From contig JACQQT010000053.1 in the NCBI GenBank assembly GCA_016206815.1, forward strand, positions 1 to 13,928: a stretch of DNA of 13,928 bases. The letters run 5' to 3'. The position numbers and the translations under genes were made by a program. Positions 7,406 through 13,928 of this stretch are shown here, in pieces. This stretch comes from Candidatus Omnitrophota bacterium. Its GTDB lineage: Bacteria; Omnitrophota; Omnitrophia; Omnitrophales; Danuiimicrobiaceae. The notes under the pieces are model-generated. The model saw nothing but the letters and a program-made list of their open reading frames with translations, ran no database searches and was not told where the DNA came from. Position 1 is the first letter of the stretch, and every line of letters begins with the position of its first letter.

Positions 7406-8131
7406 TTACCTTGCTTTGAGAGCTGAAAGTTTGCGAAAGAGATCGGGATAGATTTTTTGTGTCAGCTTTTCCAAACCCCGAATATATTTTGGAATTCCGT
7501 TCAGAATTTCTTCACCCGAAATAGGAGGGGTGGATTGCATGAGTTCAGTCTGGTTTTTCGCCACCCAGTCTTGAATCATCTCGCGAGTCACTTCCACATG
7601 GAATTGAAACGCATAGGCAGAATCGCGATAACGAAACGCTTGATTGGGACATCCATCCGAAGCGGCAAGCCGTACGGCGGATGGAGGCAAATCGAAGGTA
7701 TCGCCGTGCCAGTGAAAGACAATTGGGTGCTCTGCCGAAAAATCTTTAAACATAGGCTCCTCCGAAGCCTCCGCAGAAAAATGAACCGGATACCAGCCGA
7801 TTTCCTTTTGAGGACCCCGGTAGACACGCGCTCCCAATGCCCGCGCAATCATCTGTGCCCCTAAACAAATCCCCAAAACAGGAAGGTTCTCTCGAATTGC
7901 CTTGGCCATCAAGGTACGCTCGGAAGCAAGAAAAGGGTATCGATCCGTTTCATCGACATTCATCGGTCCCCCCATGGAAATGACAAAACCGTACGGGTCA
8001 AGATTTTGGGGCACCGGATGCTGCTTGAAAAGATCGCAATACTCAATCGCAACGTTGGATTGTTTCAGGAAAGGTTCGATCGTCCCCAACCCTTCATGAG
8101 GGACGTGACGAAAAACCAAAACTTTTTTCAT
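7406..8131 (-). CDS. Class I glutamine amidotransferase (GMP synthase-like), substrate unknown
   Basis: This 241-residue protein is a single class I (triad) glutamine amidotransferase domain of the GuaA-like group, which releases ammonia from glutamine. The nucleophile is Cys89 in LGICLGAQMIARALG, and the other triad members are His178 and Glu180 in FQFHVEVT. Also visible are the oxyanion-region SMGGPMNVDE (52-61) and the HWHGDTFDLP segment (140-149) typical of stand-alone GMP synthase-like amidotransferases. No synthetase domain and no obvious partner amidase or synthetase gene lies nearby, so the acceptor of the ammonia, or a purely hydrolytic role on a gamma-glutamyl compound, cannot be assigned. 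The ATG at 8131 overlaps the ftsK stop as ATGA; rimO follows after 4 nt. It is co-transcribed with housekeeping genes to which it has no evident functional link. Confidence 0.92.
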   Translation of the reverse strand: MKKVLVFRHVPHEGLGTIEPFLKQSNVAIEYCDLFKQHPVPQNLDPYGFVISMGGPMNVDETDRYPFLASERTLMAKAIRENLPVLGICLGAQMIARALGARVYRGPQKEIGWYPVHFSAEASEEPMFKDFSAEHPIVFHWHGDTFDLPPSAVRLAASDGCPNQAFRYRDSAYAFQFHVEVTREMIQDWVAKNQTELMQSTPPISGEEILNGIPKYIRGLEKLTQKIYPDLFRKLSALKAR

Positions 8132-10464
8132 GAATCGGGATTGGACGACTCGCTGACTTCTTCGATCCGATCAACCAGGATCTCCCGCGGTTTCGAACCT
8201 TGGTAGGGCCCTACGACTCCCTCCTGCTCCATCATGTCCACAATGCGGGCGGCCCGGCCATAACCAAGCCTCAATTTCCTCTGGAGAACCGAGACCGATG
8301 CTTGGCGGGTTTCTAAAACGACACGCACGGCGTCATCATACATGTCGTCCTTTTCCATGTTTGGAAAAGACGATCTCCCTTCCGAGGCGGCAGCAACTTC
8401 GGCAAGATACTGAGGTCCGCGTTGGGTCTTAATAAACTGAACGGCGGACCCGATTTCTTCATCCGAAATAAATGTGGCTTGGCCGCGGATTGGCTTGGGT
8501 TCACCCGGCTGCAGAAAGAGCATGTCTCCCTTGCCAAGAAGCTTGTCGGCCCCATTGATGTCCAGCACGGTTCTGGAATCCACTTTGGAGGCAACTTTAA
8601 AGGAAATGCGGGCCGGAAAGTTAGCCTTAATCACACCCGTAATCACATCCACGGACGGACGCTGCGTGGCTAAAATTAAATGAATACCAACCGCGCGGGA
8701 AAGCTGGGCGAGGCGCGTAATCGCGCTCTCCACCTTGTCCTGCGCAACCGCCATTAAATCAGCCAGCTCGTCGATCACCAGGATGATATAGGGAAGTTTT
8801 TTTGGAATTTCCAAATCGCCGTGGCTTGCCGGTTTGTCGTGAACCTGTTTCCGGTGATTAAACGCCTGAATGTTGCGTGTTCCGCAGGTGGCAAAAATCT
8901 GATAGCGCCTTTCCATTTCGGTGACCAACCAATTGAGCGCCCCGGAAGCTTTACGCACATCGGTGACCACAGGCGTCAGCATATGAGGAATATCCCGGTA
9001 GGTCGCTAACTCCACCATCTTGGGATCGACCATGACAAATTTCAATTCGTCCGGCGTTTTTGAAAACAGAAGGCCCGCAATCAGCGAATTAACACACACG
9101 GTTTTTCCGCTGCCGGTTGCGCCCGCAATTAAAAGATGCGGCATTTCCGCCAGGTCGGCCACCAAAGGCTTCCCGCTCGTATCTTTTCCCAGCAGTAACG
9201 GCAGCTGGCAGCCGTGCTGGCGATACTCGTTGGTTTCCAATAATTCACGGAGACAGACAATGGTGGTGGATGAGTTTGGAATTTCAATTCCAACGGCAGA
9301 TTTTCCCGGAATCGGCGTCAAAAATCGAACACTCGTGGCTTTCAAAACCATCGCCAAATCATCCGAAAGGCTCACAATCCGATTGATTTTCACACCGGGC
9401 GCCGGAAGCAACTCGTAGCGCGTAATGACGGGCCCTTGTTCGATCTCGACCACCTTTGCCTCGATTCCGAAGTCACGCAGCGTCTCTTCCAAAATCCGGG
9501 AATTGCCCTGAAGATCGTCTTCAATCGGTGTTTGATTGGAAGCGGGTTTCAGAAGGTCAAGTGAAGGAAGACGGTAATCGGCAAACGGTTCTTGATTTTG
9601 AACAGGCAATGGAAGGTTCTCTGAGGGCTTTTGAGTTATTTCCTGCTTTTCTTTTTTCTTAGGTTCCTTTAATTTTTTAATGTTGATCGTACTGCTAGCC
9701 GCCTCCTCAAAAATTGATTCTTTTTCCTGCCCTGCCGGTTTCCGCTCGTCTTTTGCTTCCCACGCCACATACTTTTTGACCTTAGGAGGCATGAACCTTT
9801 GAAGAAACGTTTTGGAATTTTCCGGAAAAGTTGATTTTTTGGGCGACGGGTATTTTGTTTTTTGAGGCAATTTGATTTTCATCTGGCCAAACGTCTTTTG
9901 AATCCGCTCAAGAAACCGTTCAAACAGCGGGTAAAGCAAAAAATCGGTCGCAAGCACCAAAGAAAGTGCCAAGCAGCAAGTGGTAATAATGAGGCCGCCG
10001 ATCACACCGAAATATTTTTCCAAATGGCCCGCAAAAAAATAACCGAGCGCTCCCCCCGCCTTTACTTTCCAGCTTTCGTGCGTGATGAGTGAAAAAAGAC
10101 TGGAGATGGCTGCCAGTGAAATCGCCAAACCCACAAATTCAATCCACTTTTTTTGGGGAACTTTTTGAAGAAAAAAACAGCCGGCCCAAAACAAGAGAAG
10201 CGCAGGAACACTATAGGCACTTAAGCCGAACGTGAGTTGAAGATAATGAGCGAGGTAGACCCCGGTTACGCCTGTAACGTTTCGGAAATCTTGGTTTGGG
10301 TAAGACGTATAGAAGGAATGATCGCTCGGGTTAAAAAAAAGAAGACTGATGAGTGTGAACAAACCCGTCAAAAGAAACAAAACACCTATTACTTCATTGA
10401 TTCTTTCCTGTCTGTTTTTTTTTGCGTTCATAAGCTTTGAAGGACTCCGGCGGAGTGGTTTCAA
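8128..10464 (-). CDS. ftsK: DNA translocase FtsK/SpoIIIE
   Basis: FtsK is a septum-anchored hexameric motor that pumps chromosomal DNA toward the dif region during division. The 778-residue form is short, nearer SpoIIIE (about 790) than E. coli FtsK. Residues 24-178 hold four predicted membrane segments (about 24-44, 81-100, 107-127, 154-178). Residues 185-315 are a Lys/Pro/Glu-rich linker. The motor has alpha and beta parts with Walker A GATGSGKT (448-455) and Walker B ILVIDELADLM (561-571), plus ATQRPSVDVITG (599-610). The C-terminal gamma winged helix (about 705-765, with LGYGRAARIVDMMEQEGVVGP) reads orienting DNA sequences in homologues. The listed start is TTG at 10464, overlapping the dut stop as TTGA in the style of this operon. 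ATG at 10431 (767 residues) is an equal candidate, with GGAG 13 nt upstream inside a small hairpin (10443-10455). A run of nine A residues falls just after that ATG. Confidence 0.96.
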   Translation of the reverse strand: MKPLRRSPSKLMNAKKNRQERINEVIGVLFLLTGLFTLISLLFFNPSDHSFYTSYPNQDFRNVTGVTGVYLAHYLQLTFGLSAYSVPALLLFWAGCFFLQKVPQKKWIEFVGLAISLAAISSLFSLITHESWKVKAGGALGYFFAGHLEKYFGVIGGLIITTCCLALSLVLATDFLLYPLFERFLERIQKTFGQMKIKLPQKTKYPSPKKSTFPENSKTFLQRFMPPKVKKYVAWEAKDERKPAGQEKESIFEEAASSTINIKKLKEPKKKEKQEITQKPSENLPLPVQNQEPFADYRLPSLDLLKPASNQTPIEDDLQGNSRILEETLRDFGIEAKVVEIEQGPVITRYELLPAPGVKINRIVSLSDDLAMVLKATSVRFLTPIPGKSAVGIEIPNSSTTIVCLRELLETNEYRQHGCQLPLLLGKDTSGKPLVADLAEMPHLLIAGATGSGKTVCVNSLIAGLLFSKTPDELKFVMVDPKMVELATYRDIPHMLTPVVTDVRKASGALNWLVTEMERRYQIFATCGTRNIQAFNHRKQVHDKPASHGDLEIPKKLPYIILVIDELADLMAVAQDKVESAITRLAQLSRAVGIHLILATQRPSVDVITGVIKANFPARISFKVASKVDSRTVLDINGADKLLGKGDMLFLQPGEPKPIRGQATFISDEEIGSAVQFIKTQRGPQYLAEVAAASEGRSSFPNMEKDDMYDDAVRVVLETRQASVSVLQRKLRLGYGRAARIVDMMEQEGVVGPYQGSKPREILVDRIEEVSESSNPDS

Positions 10465-10928
10465 GCACCCGTGTGACCAAATCCACCCTCATTTCTTAAT
10501 GTAACGTCCAATTCGCAAACGACCTTGAAAGTCGATGTAACATACGGTGATATAATGATTTGCGCAATCCTCAAACCGCGCGTGATCACAAACGGCTCTT
10601 CTCCCAAGTTGATCAGAATCACGCAAATTTCACCCCGGTAATCCGAGTCGATGGTTCCCGGGGAATTCAAAAGCCCGATCCCGTGCTTGATCGCCAGCCC
10701 GCTTCGAGGTCGAATTTGTGCTTCATATCCGGCCGGTAAACTGATCGCAATTCCGGTCGGCACTAACGTTCGCCGGCCTGAAGACAAAATGATGTCTTTC
10801 TCGCAAGCCGCCATTAAATCCATGCCGCTTGCGCCTTCACTCGCATAAGACGGCAGCTCCAAACCTGCGTGGTGCGGCAAACATTTTACCAGCACCTGAA
10901 CGCTTTCGGCTCTCACCGTCTCTTTCAT
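10461..10928 (-). CDS. dut: Deoxyuridine 5'-triphosphate nucleotidohydrolase (trimeric dUTPase)
   Basis: Dut hydrolyses dUTP to dUMP and pyrophosphate, keeping uracil out of DNA and supplying the dTMP pathway. At 155 residues it has the normal length of the homotrimeric, Mg-dependent family. All five motifs are visible: motif 1 ASGMDLMAA (33-41), motif 2 RPRSGLA (73-79), motif 3 GTIDSDYRGEI (91-101) with the catalytic aspartate region and the uracil-binding tyrosine, motif 4 RGLRIAQIII (117-126), and the C-terminal motif 5 RNEGGFGHTG (145-154), which closes over the neighbouring active site. Motif 5 has His where Ser is common (GFGST). The ATG at 10928 overlaps the pnp stop as ATGA. Deoxycytidine triphosphate deaminase is related but lacks this motif set. 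Confidence 0.97.
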   Translation of the reverse strand: MKETVRAESVQVLVKCLPHHAGLELPSYASEGASGMDLMAACEKDIILSSGRRTLVPTGIAISLPAGYEAQIRPRSGLAIKHGIGLLNSPGTIDSDYRGEICVILINLGEEPFVITRGLRIAQIIISPYVTSTFKVVCELDVTLRNEGGFGHTGA

Positions 10929-13018
10929 TTCGGACTCAGCTCACGCTCGGCCTGTTTTCTGCTCAGATTGATTTTTCCCTGTTCATCGACCGAAATCACT
11001 TTCACGGGAAACACATCGCCTACTTTCACATGATCCTCAACGCGTTTGACAAAACCATCAGCCAGTTCAGAGACGTGAACCAAACCGTCCGTTCCCGGAA
11101 GAATTTCACAAAAAACGCCGAACGGCATAATTTTCCGGGCGCGGCCCTGATAAATTTTCCCGACCTGAGCTTCTTCCGCAATCGCACTAATGCGCGCGAT
11201 CGCAATCTCAGAAGCTTTCGGGTCCGAGGAGGCAACAATCACGCGTCCGTCATCTTCAATATCCACCGTGGCACCGCTTTCTTCGATAATTTTCCGAATG
11301 TTTTTGCCGCCGGGACCGATGAGTTCGCCGATTTTACTCGGATTGATTTTCAACATCGTAATCCGCGGCGCATAATTGGAAAGCTCGGTTTTCGGTTTTG
11401 AAATGGTTTTCAGCATCAGCTCAAGAATCTTAAGCCGTGCTTCTTTTGCTTCTTGAAGCGCTGTCTTTAAGATCTCTGTCGTCACACCGCTGATCTTGAT
11501 ATCCATTTGAATCGAGGTAATCCCGTTGGCGGTTCCGGCAACCTTAAAATCCATATCCCCCAAATGATCTTCAATCCCCGCGATGTCGGTTAACACACGC
11601 CACTTTTCTCCTTCTTTCACCAGCCCCATGGCAATTCCGCTGACGGGCGCTTTCATCGGAATTCCGGCATCCATGAGCGCAAGGGTCCCGCTGCAAACAG
11701 TCGCCATCGAGCTGGATCCGTTTGATTCCAAAATGTCGGAAACCAGCCGGACGGCATACGGAAATTCCTCTTCTGACGGCATCATGGCTTTCAAAGCTCT
11801 CTCCGCTAATGCGCCGTGGCCGATTTCCCGGCGGCCGGGACCGCGGTTCGGCTTTACTTCGCCTACGCTGAAAGGAGGAAAATTGTAATGAAGCATAAAC
11901 CGTTTAAACGTCTCGCCTTCTAACGCGTCGATTCGCTGCTCATCACGGCTTGTGCCTAAGGTAGCCACTGCTAAACTTTGCGTTTCTCCGCGCGTAAACA
12001 AGGCCGAGCCGTGCGTCCGCGGCAGGATTCCGATTTCACAGGTAATCGTTCGGATGTCCTTAAATCCGCGTCCGTCGGGACGTTCTCCCTTCACCAGAAT
12101 GAGCGAACGCACTTCTTTTTCTTCGCACTCATCGAAAACAGATTTCACGTCCTTTTCCTTAAACTCCGGATTTTTGAGATCAAACTGCCCCAGAACTTCT
12201 TGGTAAAGCGCTTCACGGGCCGCACTTCGTTCTTCCTTGGTTTTCAAACGGAAGATCGAAAGAAAACGGCCTTTCACGCCCGCTTCCACTTTTTTGCGAA
12301 CGTCGCTTGGGATTTCTTTTGGTTCTACTTTTTGTTTGGGTTTCCCACACTTGGTGACCAGTTCCTTTTGCAGTTTGATCAAAGATTTAATTTGGTCGCG
12401 TCCAAATTGAATGGCTTGATTCATCAATTCTTCCGACAATTCGGAAGCGCCGCCTTCAATCATCACAACATTTTCCTCCGTTGCTGCTAATACCAAATCC
12501 AGTGCGCTGTTTTCCAATTCGGCATAAGTCGGATTCACAATCCACTGGCCGTCTTTTTGTCCTACCCGAACGGCTCCGATCGGAATTTGAAACGGGATTT
12601 CAGAAATCATGAGCGCCGAGGAGGCGCCGACAATCGCCAAAAGGTCCGGATTGAACTGGCCGTCGACCGACAACACAGTCGACATGATTTGGACTTCGTT
12701 ATAGTAATCTTTCGGAAAAAGCGGTCTGAGCGGCCGGTCAATCAACCGTGAAGTCAAAATTTCCTTTTCGGTGGGACGGCCTTCGCGTTTAAAAAACCCG
12801 CCCGGGATTTTGCCGGCGGCATACGTTTTCTCCCGATAATCAACGGTGAGAGGAAAAAAATCCTGATTCTCCTTCAGCGTTTTTGCGGCAACCGCAGTGG
12901 TCAATACCACCGTCCCGCCATACTGAACCATCACCGCTCCGTCCGACTGTTTGGCCATCCGGCCGGTTTCAATTGTCAATTCTTCCGAACCAATCTTTGC
13001 ACTCACTCTTGTAATCAT
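10925..13018 (-). CDS. pnp: Polynucleotide phosphorylase
   Basis: PNPase is a trimeric 3'-5' exoribonuclease that uses phosphate to release nucleoside diphosphates and acts in mRNA turnover. The 697-residue protein has the full domain set. The first RNase PH-like domain is at about 10-140 (GGFFKREGRP, 73-82, is the RNA-contacting loop). An all-helical linker lies at about 240-305. The catalytic second RNase PH domain is at about 312-535 (GTSRDEQRIDALEGE 355-369, LESNGSSSMATVCSGTLAL 430-448, EDHLGDMDFKVAGT 483-496). A KH domain is at about 552-612 with the GPGG loop at 568-571, and an S1 domain at about 618-688. The ATG at 13018 has GGAAG 8 nt upstream. It follows rpsO after a purine-rich spacer of 37 nt, the widespread rpsO-pnp arrangement, and its stop overlaps dut. 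In E. coli pnp is autoregulated through a leader hairpin; no comparable hairpin is evident in this short spacer. Confidence 0.98.
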   Translation of the reverse strand: MITRVSAKIGSEELTIETGRMAKQSDGAVMVQYGGTVVLTTAVAAKTLKENQDFFPLTVDYREKTYAAGKIPGGFFKREGRPTEKEILTSRLIDRPLRPLFPKDYYNEVQIMSTVLSVDGQFNPDLLAIVGASSALMISEIPFQIPIGAVRVGQKDGQWIVNPTYAELENSALDLVLAATEENVVMIEGGASELSEELMNQAIQFGRDQIKSLIKLQKELVTKCGKPKQKVEPKEIPSDVRKKVEAGVKGRFLSIFRLKTKEERSAAREALYQEVLGQFDLKNPEFKEKDVKSVFDECEEKEVRSLILVKGERPDGRGFKDIRTITCEIGILPRTHGSALFTRGETQSLAVATLGTSRDEQRIDALEGETFKRFMLHYNFPPFSVGEVKPNRGPGRREIGHGALAERALKAMMPSEEEFPYAVRLVSDILESNGSSSMATVCSGTLALMDAGIPMKAPVSGIAMGLVKEGEKWRVLTDIAGIEDHLGDMDFKVAGTANGITSIQMDIKISGVTTEILKTALQEAKEARLKILELMLKTISKPKTELSNYAPRITMLKINPSKIGELIGPGGKNIRKIIEESGATVDIEDDGRVIVASSDPKASEIAIARISAIAEEAQVGKIYQGRARKIMPFGVFCEILPGTDGLVHVSELADGFVKRVEDHVKVGDVFPVKVISVDEQGKINLSRKQAERELSPK

Positions 13019-13055
13019 AATTTTATCTTCCGTTCCCTTTCTCTCTCCTGTTCTA

Positions 13056-13322
13056 CTACTTTCTTAAATTAAGCTGACCGATCAATTTTTGATAACGATC
13101 GCTGTCTTCACGTTCTAAATAAGCAAGCAAGCGTTTGCGATTTTCAACCATTCGGATCAAGCCCCGTCTGGAGTGATGATCCTTTTTGTGTGTTTTGAAA
13201 TGTTCCGTCAATTCATTAATCCGTGACGTCAAAATGGCCGCTTGAACCTCTGAGGATCCCGTGTCATTTTTTCCCCGCTGATATTGTTGAATCGTTGTTG
13301 TTTTCTTCTCTTTGCTAATCAC
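13056..13322 (-). CDS. rpsO: 30S ribosomal protein S15
   Basis: S15 binds the central domain of 16S rRNA early in 30S assembly and contributes to a bridge with the 50S subunit. The 88 residues match the family's usual 88-89. Conserved blocks visible are DTGSSEVQAAILTSRINEL (20-38, usually DTGSPEVQ), the rRNA-contacting HKKDHHSRRGL (45-55) and the C-terminal LIGQLNLRK. The start is GTG at 13322, strongly supported by GGAGG 7 nt upstream; starting later would remove the conserved N-terminal helix. It lies 15 nt after ribF and 37 nt before pnp. S15 autoregulates its mRNA through leader structures in several bacteria, but here the leader is mostly ribF coding sequence and no such structure was identified. 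Confidence 0.98.
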   Translation of the reverse strand: MISKEKKTTTIQQYQRGKNDTGSSEVQAAILTSRINELTEHFKTHKKDHHSRRGLIRMVENRKRLLAYLEREDSDRYQKLIGQLNLRK

Positions 13323-13337
13323 CGCGTTTCCTCCGTT

Positions 13338-13928
13338 TTAATTTTGTGTTAAGAAAAATTTCCGTGCAACTTCAATGTCCCGTTCGATTTGCTCGCAAAG
13401 TAAGTCTTGGTTCGCAAAGGTCATTTCGGGACGCAAATGTTTTCCGATCGTCACTTCCACGGTCTTCTGCGTCAAATCCCCTTCAAAGTCCAGCACATGA
13501 ACTTCCGCTACCGGTTTGGTTTCCTCACCAAACGTCGGCCGCTTTCCGTAATTGAGAACGGCCTCCCATCGCCGGTTCTGCGTCCGGTCTTCGAGGCGCA
13601 TCTTGCCGCCCGCGCCCGGGATCAATTCGCAGTCCATAATTCGAGCCCAGACCGCATAAACACCTTCGGGCGGCATCACCTCGCTTGCGGAATCCAAATT
13701 GGCGGTCGGAAAACCGACTGTTTTTCCCCGCCCGCTGCCCGGATGCACAACCCCGAAAAACGAATACGGCCGGCCTAAAAAAGCGCCTGCCTCCTTGAGT
13801 TTTCCTTCTCGGACCAACGACCGAATGAGGCTGCTCGAAACCACCTGCCCCTCTAACTCGTAAGAAGGCGCTTCCAAAAAAGTGAAACGGTATTTTTCGG
13901 CAAGCTGCTTCATCAATCGGCTGTCACC
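13338..13928 (-). CDS. ribF: Bifunctional riboflavin kinase/FMN adenylyltransferase, 5' end beyond window
   Basis: RibF phosphorylates riboflavin to FMN and adenylates FMN to FAD. The window holds the last 196 codons; the frame stays open to the right edge (it begins GDSRLMKQL), so the first possible internal start codons should not be taken as the gene start. The end of the N-terminal FMN adenylyltransferase domain is visible as VVSSSLIRSLVREGK, the family's SSTxIR element. The C-terminal riboflavin kinase domain has GRGKTVGFPTANL with the PTAN motif, EGVYAVWA, and NYGKRPTFGE with the conserved N-x-G-x2-P-T-F. Between GVYAV and NYG there are about 32 residues, some 18 more than in E. coli RibF, rich in charged residues. 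It is followed by rpsO after 15 nt, the common ribF-rpsO-pnp order; truB would usually lie upstream. Confidence 0.96.
   Translation of the reverse strand, partial: GDSRLMKQLAEKYRFTFLEAPSYELEGQVVSSSLIRSLVREGKLKEAGAFLGRPYSFFGVVHPGSGRGKTVGFPTANLDSASEVMPPEGVYAVWARIMDCELIPGAGGKMRLEDRTQNRRWEAVLNYGKRPTFGEETKPVAEVHVLDFEGDLTQKTVEVTIGKHLRPEMTFANQDLLCEQIERDIEVARKFFLTQN

Noticed and set aside
10415..10423. Run of nine A (minus strand) at the start of ftsK, containing an A-AAA-AAC slippery pattern
   Set aside because: It falls in a Lys-rich N-terminal tail with no downstream stimulatory structure seen and no meaningful alternative-frame product, so programmed frameshifting is not supported.
10829..12490. 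Long plus-strand open frames (about 190 and 170 codons at 10829-11401 and 11978-12490) opposite pnp
   Set aside because: They lie entirely antisense to a fully conserved PNPase, have low-complexity Phe/Asn/Arg-rich translations and show no recognisable domain.
1..13928. Mobile element, CRISPR, tRNA or defence-system content
   Set aside because: No transposase, integrase, direct-repeat array, tRNA-like cloverleaf or toxin-antitoxin gene was seen; almost every base belongs to a recognisable gene.

Overview
All 13.9 kb is read from the minus strand, so transcription runs from high to low coordinates. There are fourteen protein-coding genes with almost no space between them. Twelve are complete; ribF is cut at the right edge and a GspE/PilB-type ATPase is cut at the left edge. 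I saw no tRNA, rRNA, CRISPR array, insertion sequence or prophage gene. Coding density and family content are those of a bacterial chromosome of moderate GC. The full housekeeping complement, together with type IV pilus/type II secretion ATPases carrying MshEN-like N-termini, fits a Gram-negative-type, probably uncultivated lineage. Candidatus Omnitrophota is my best guess from the gene order, but this is an inference with no search behind it.

Block 1 (13928 down to 3219) looks like one long operon: ribF, rpsO, pnp, dut, ftsK, a class I glutamine amidotransferase, rimO, pgsA, pgpA, cinA and thpR. Most junctions overlap by 4 nt (ATGA, or TTGA at dut/ftsK if the TTG start is used) or by 14-25 nt; the widest gap is 37 nt (rpsO-pnp). 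The genes cover flavin cofactor synthesis, the 30S subunit (S15, and S12 modification by RimO), RNA decay and end processing (PNPase, ThpR), nucleotide-pool cleaning (dUTPase), chromosome segregation (FtsK), phosphatidylglycerol synthesis (PgsA then PgpA, consecutive steps) and pyridine nucleotide salvage (CinA/PncC domain).

A 180-bp gap (3039-3218) separates the blocks. It holds an imperfect inverted repeat just after thpR and a good sigma70-type promoter (TTGAAA, 17 bp, TATACT) pointing into block 2.

Block 2 (3038 to 1) holds a stand-alone MshEN-like domain protein followed by two tandem GspE/PilB-family ATPases, the second truncated by the window. These are parts of a type IV pilus or type II secretion motor. 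The stand-alone protein keeps both MshEN cyclic-di-GMP-binding sequence motifs, while the N-terminal domains of both ATPases have lost key positions. This suggests a split arrangement in which the sensor is separate from the motors, and it is the most interesting point in an otherwise conserved housekeeping region.
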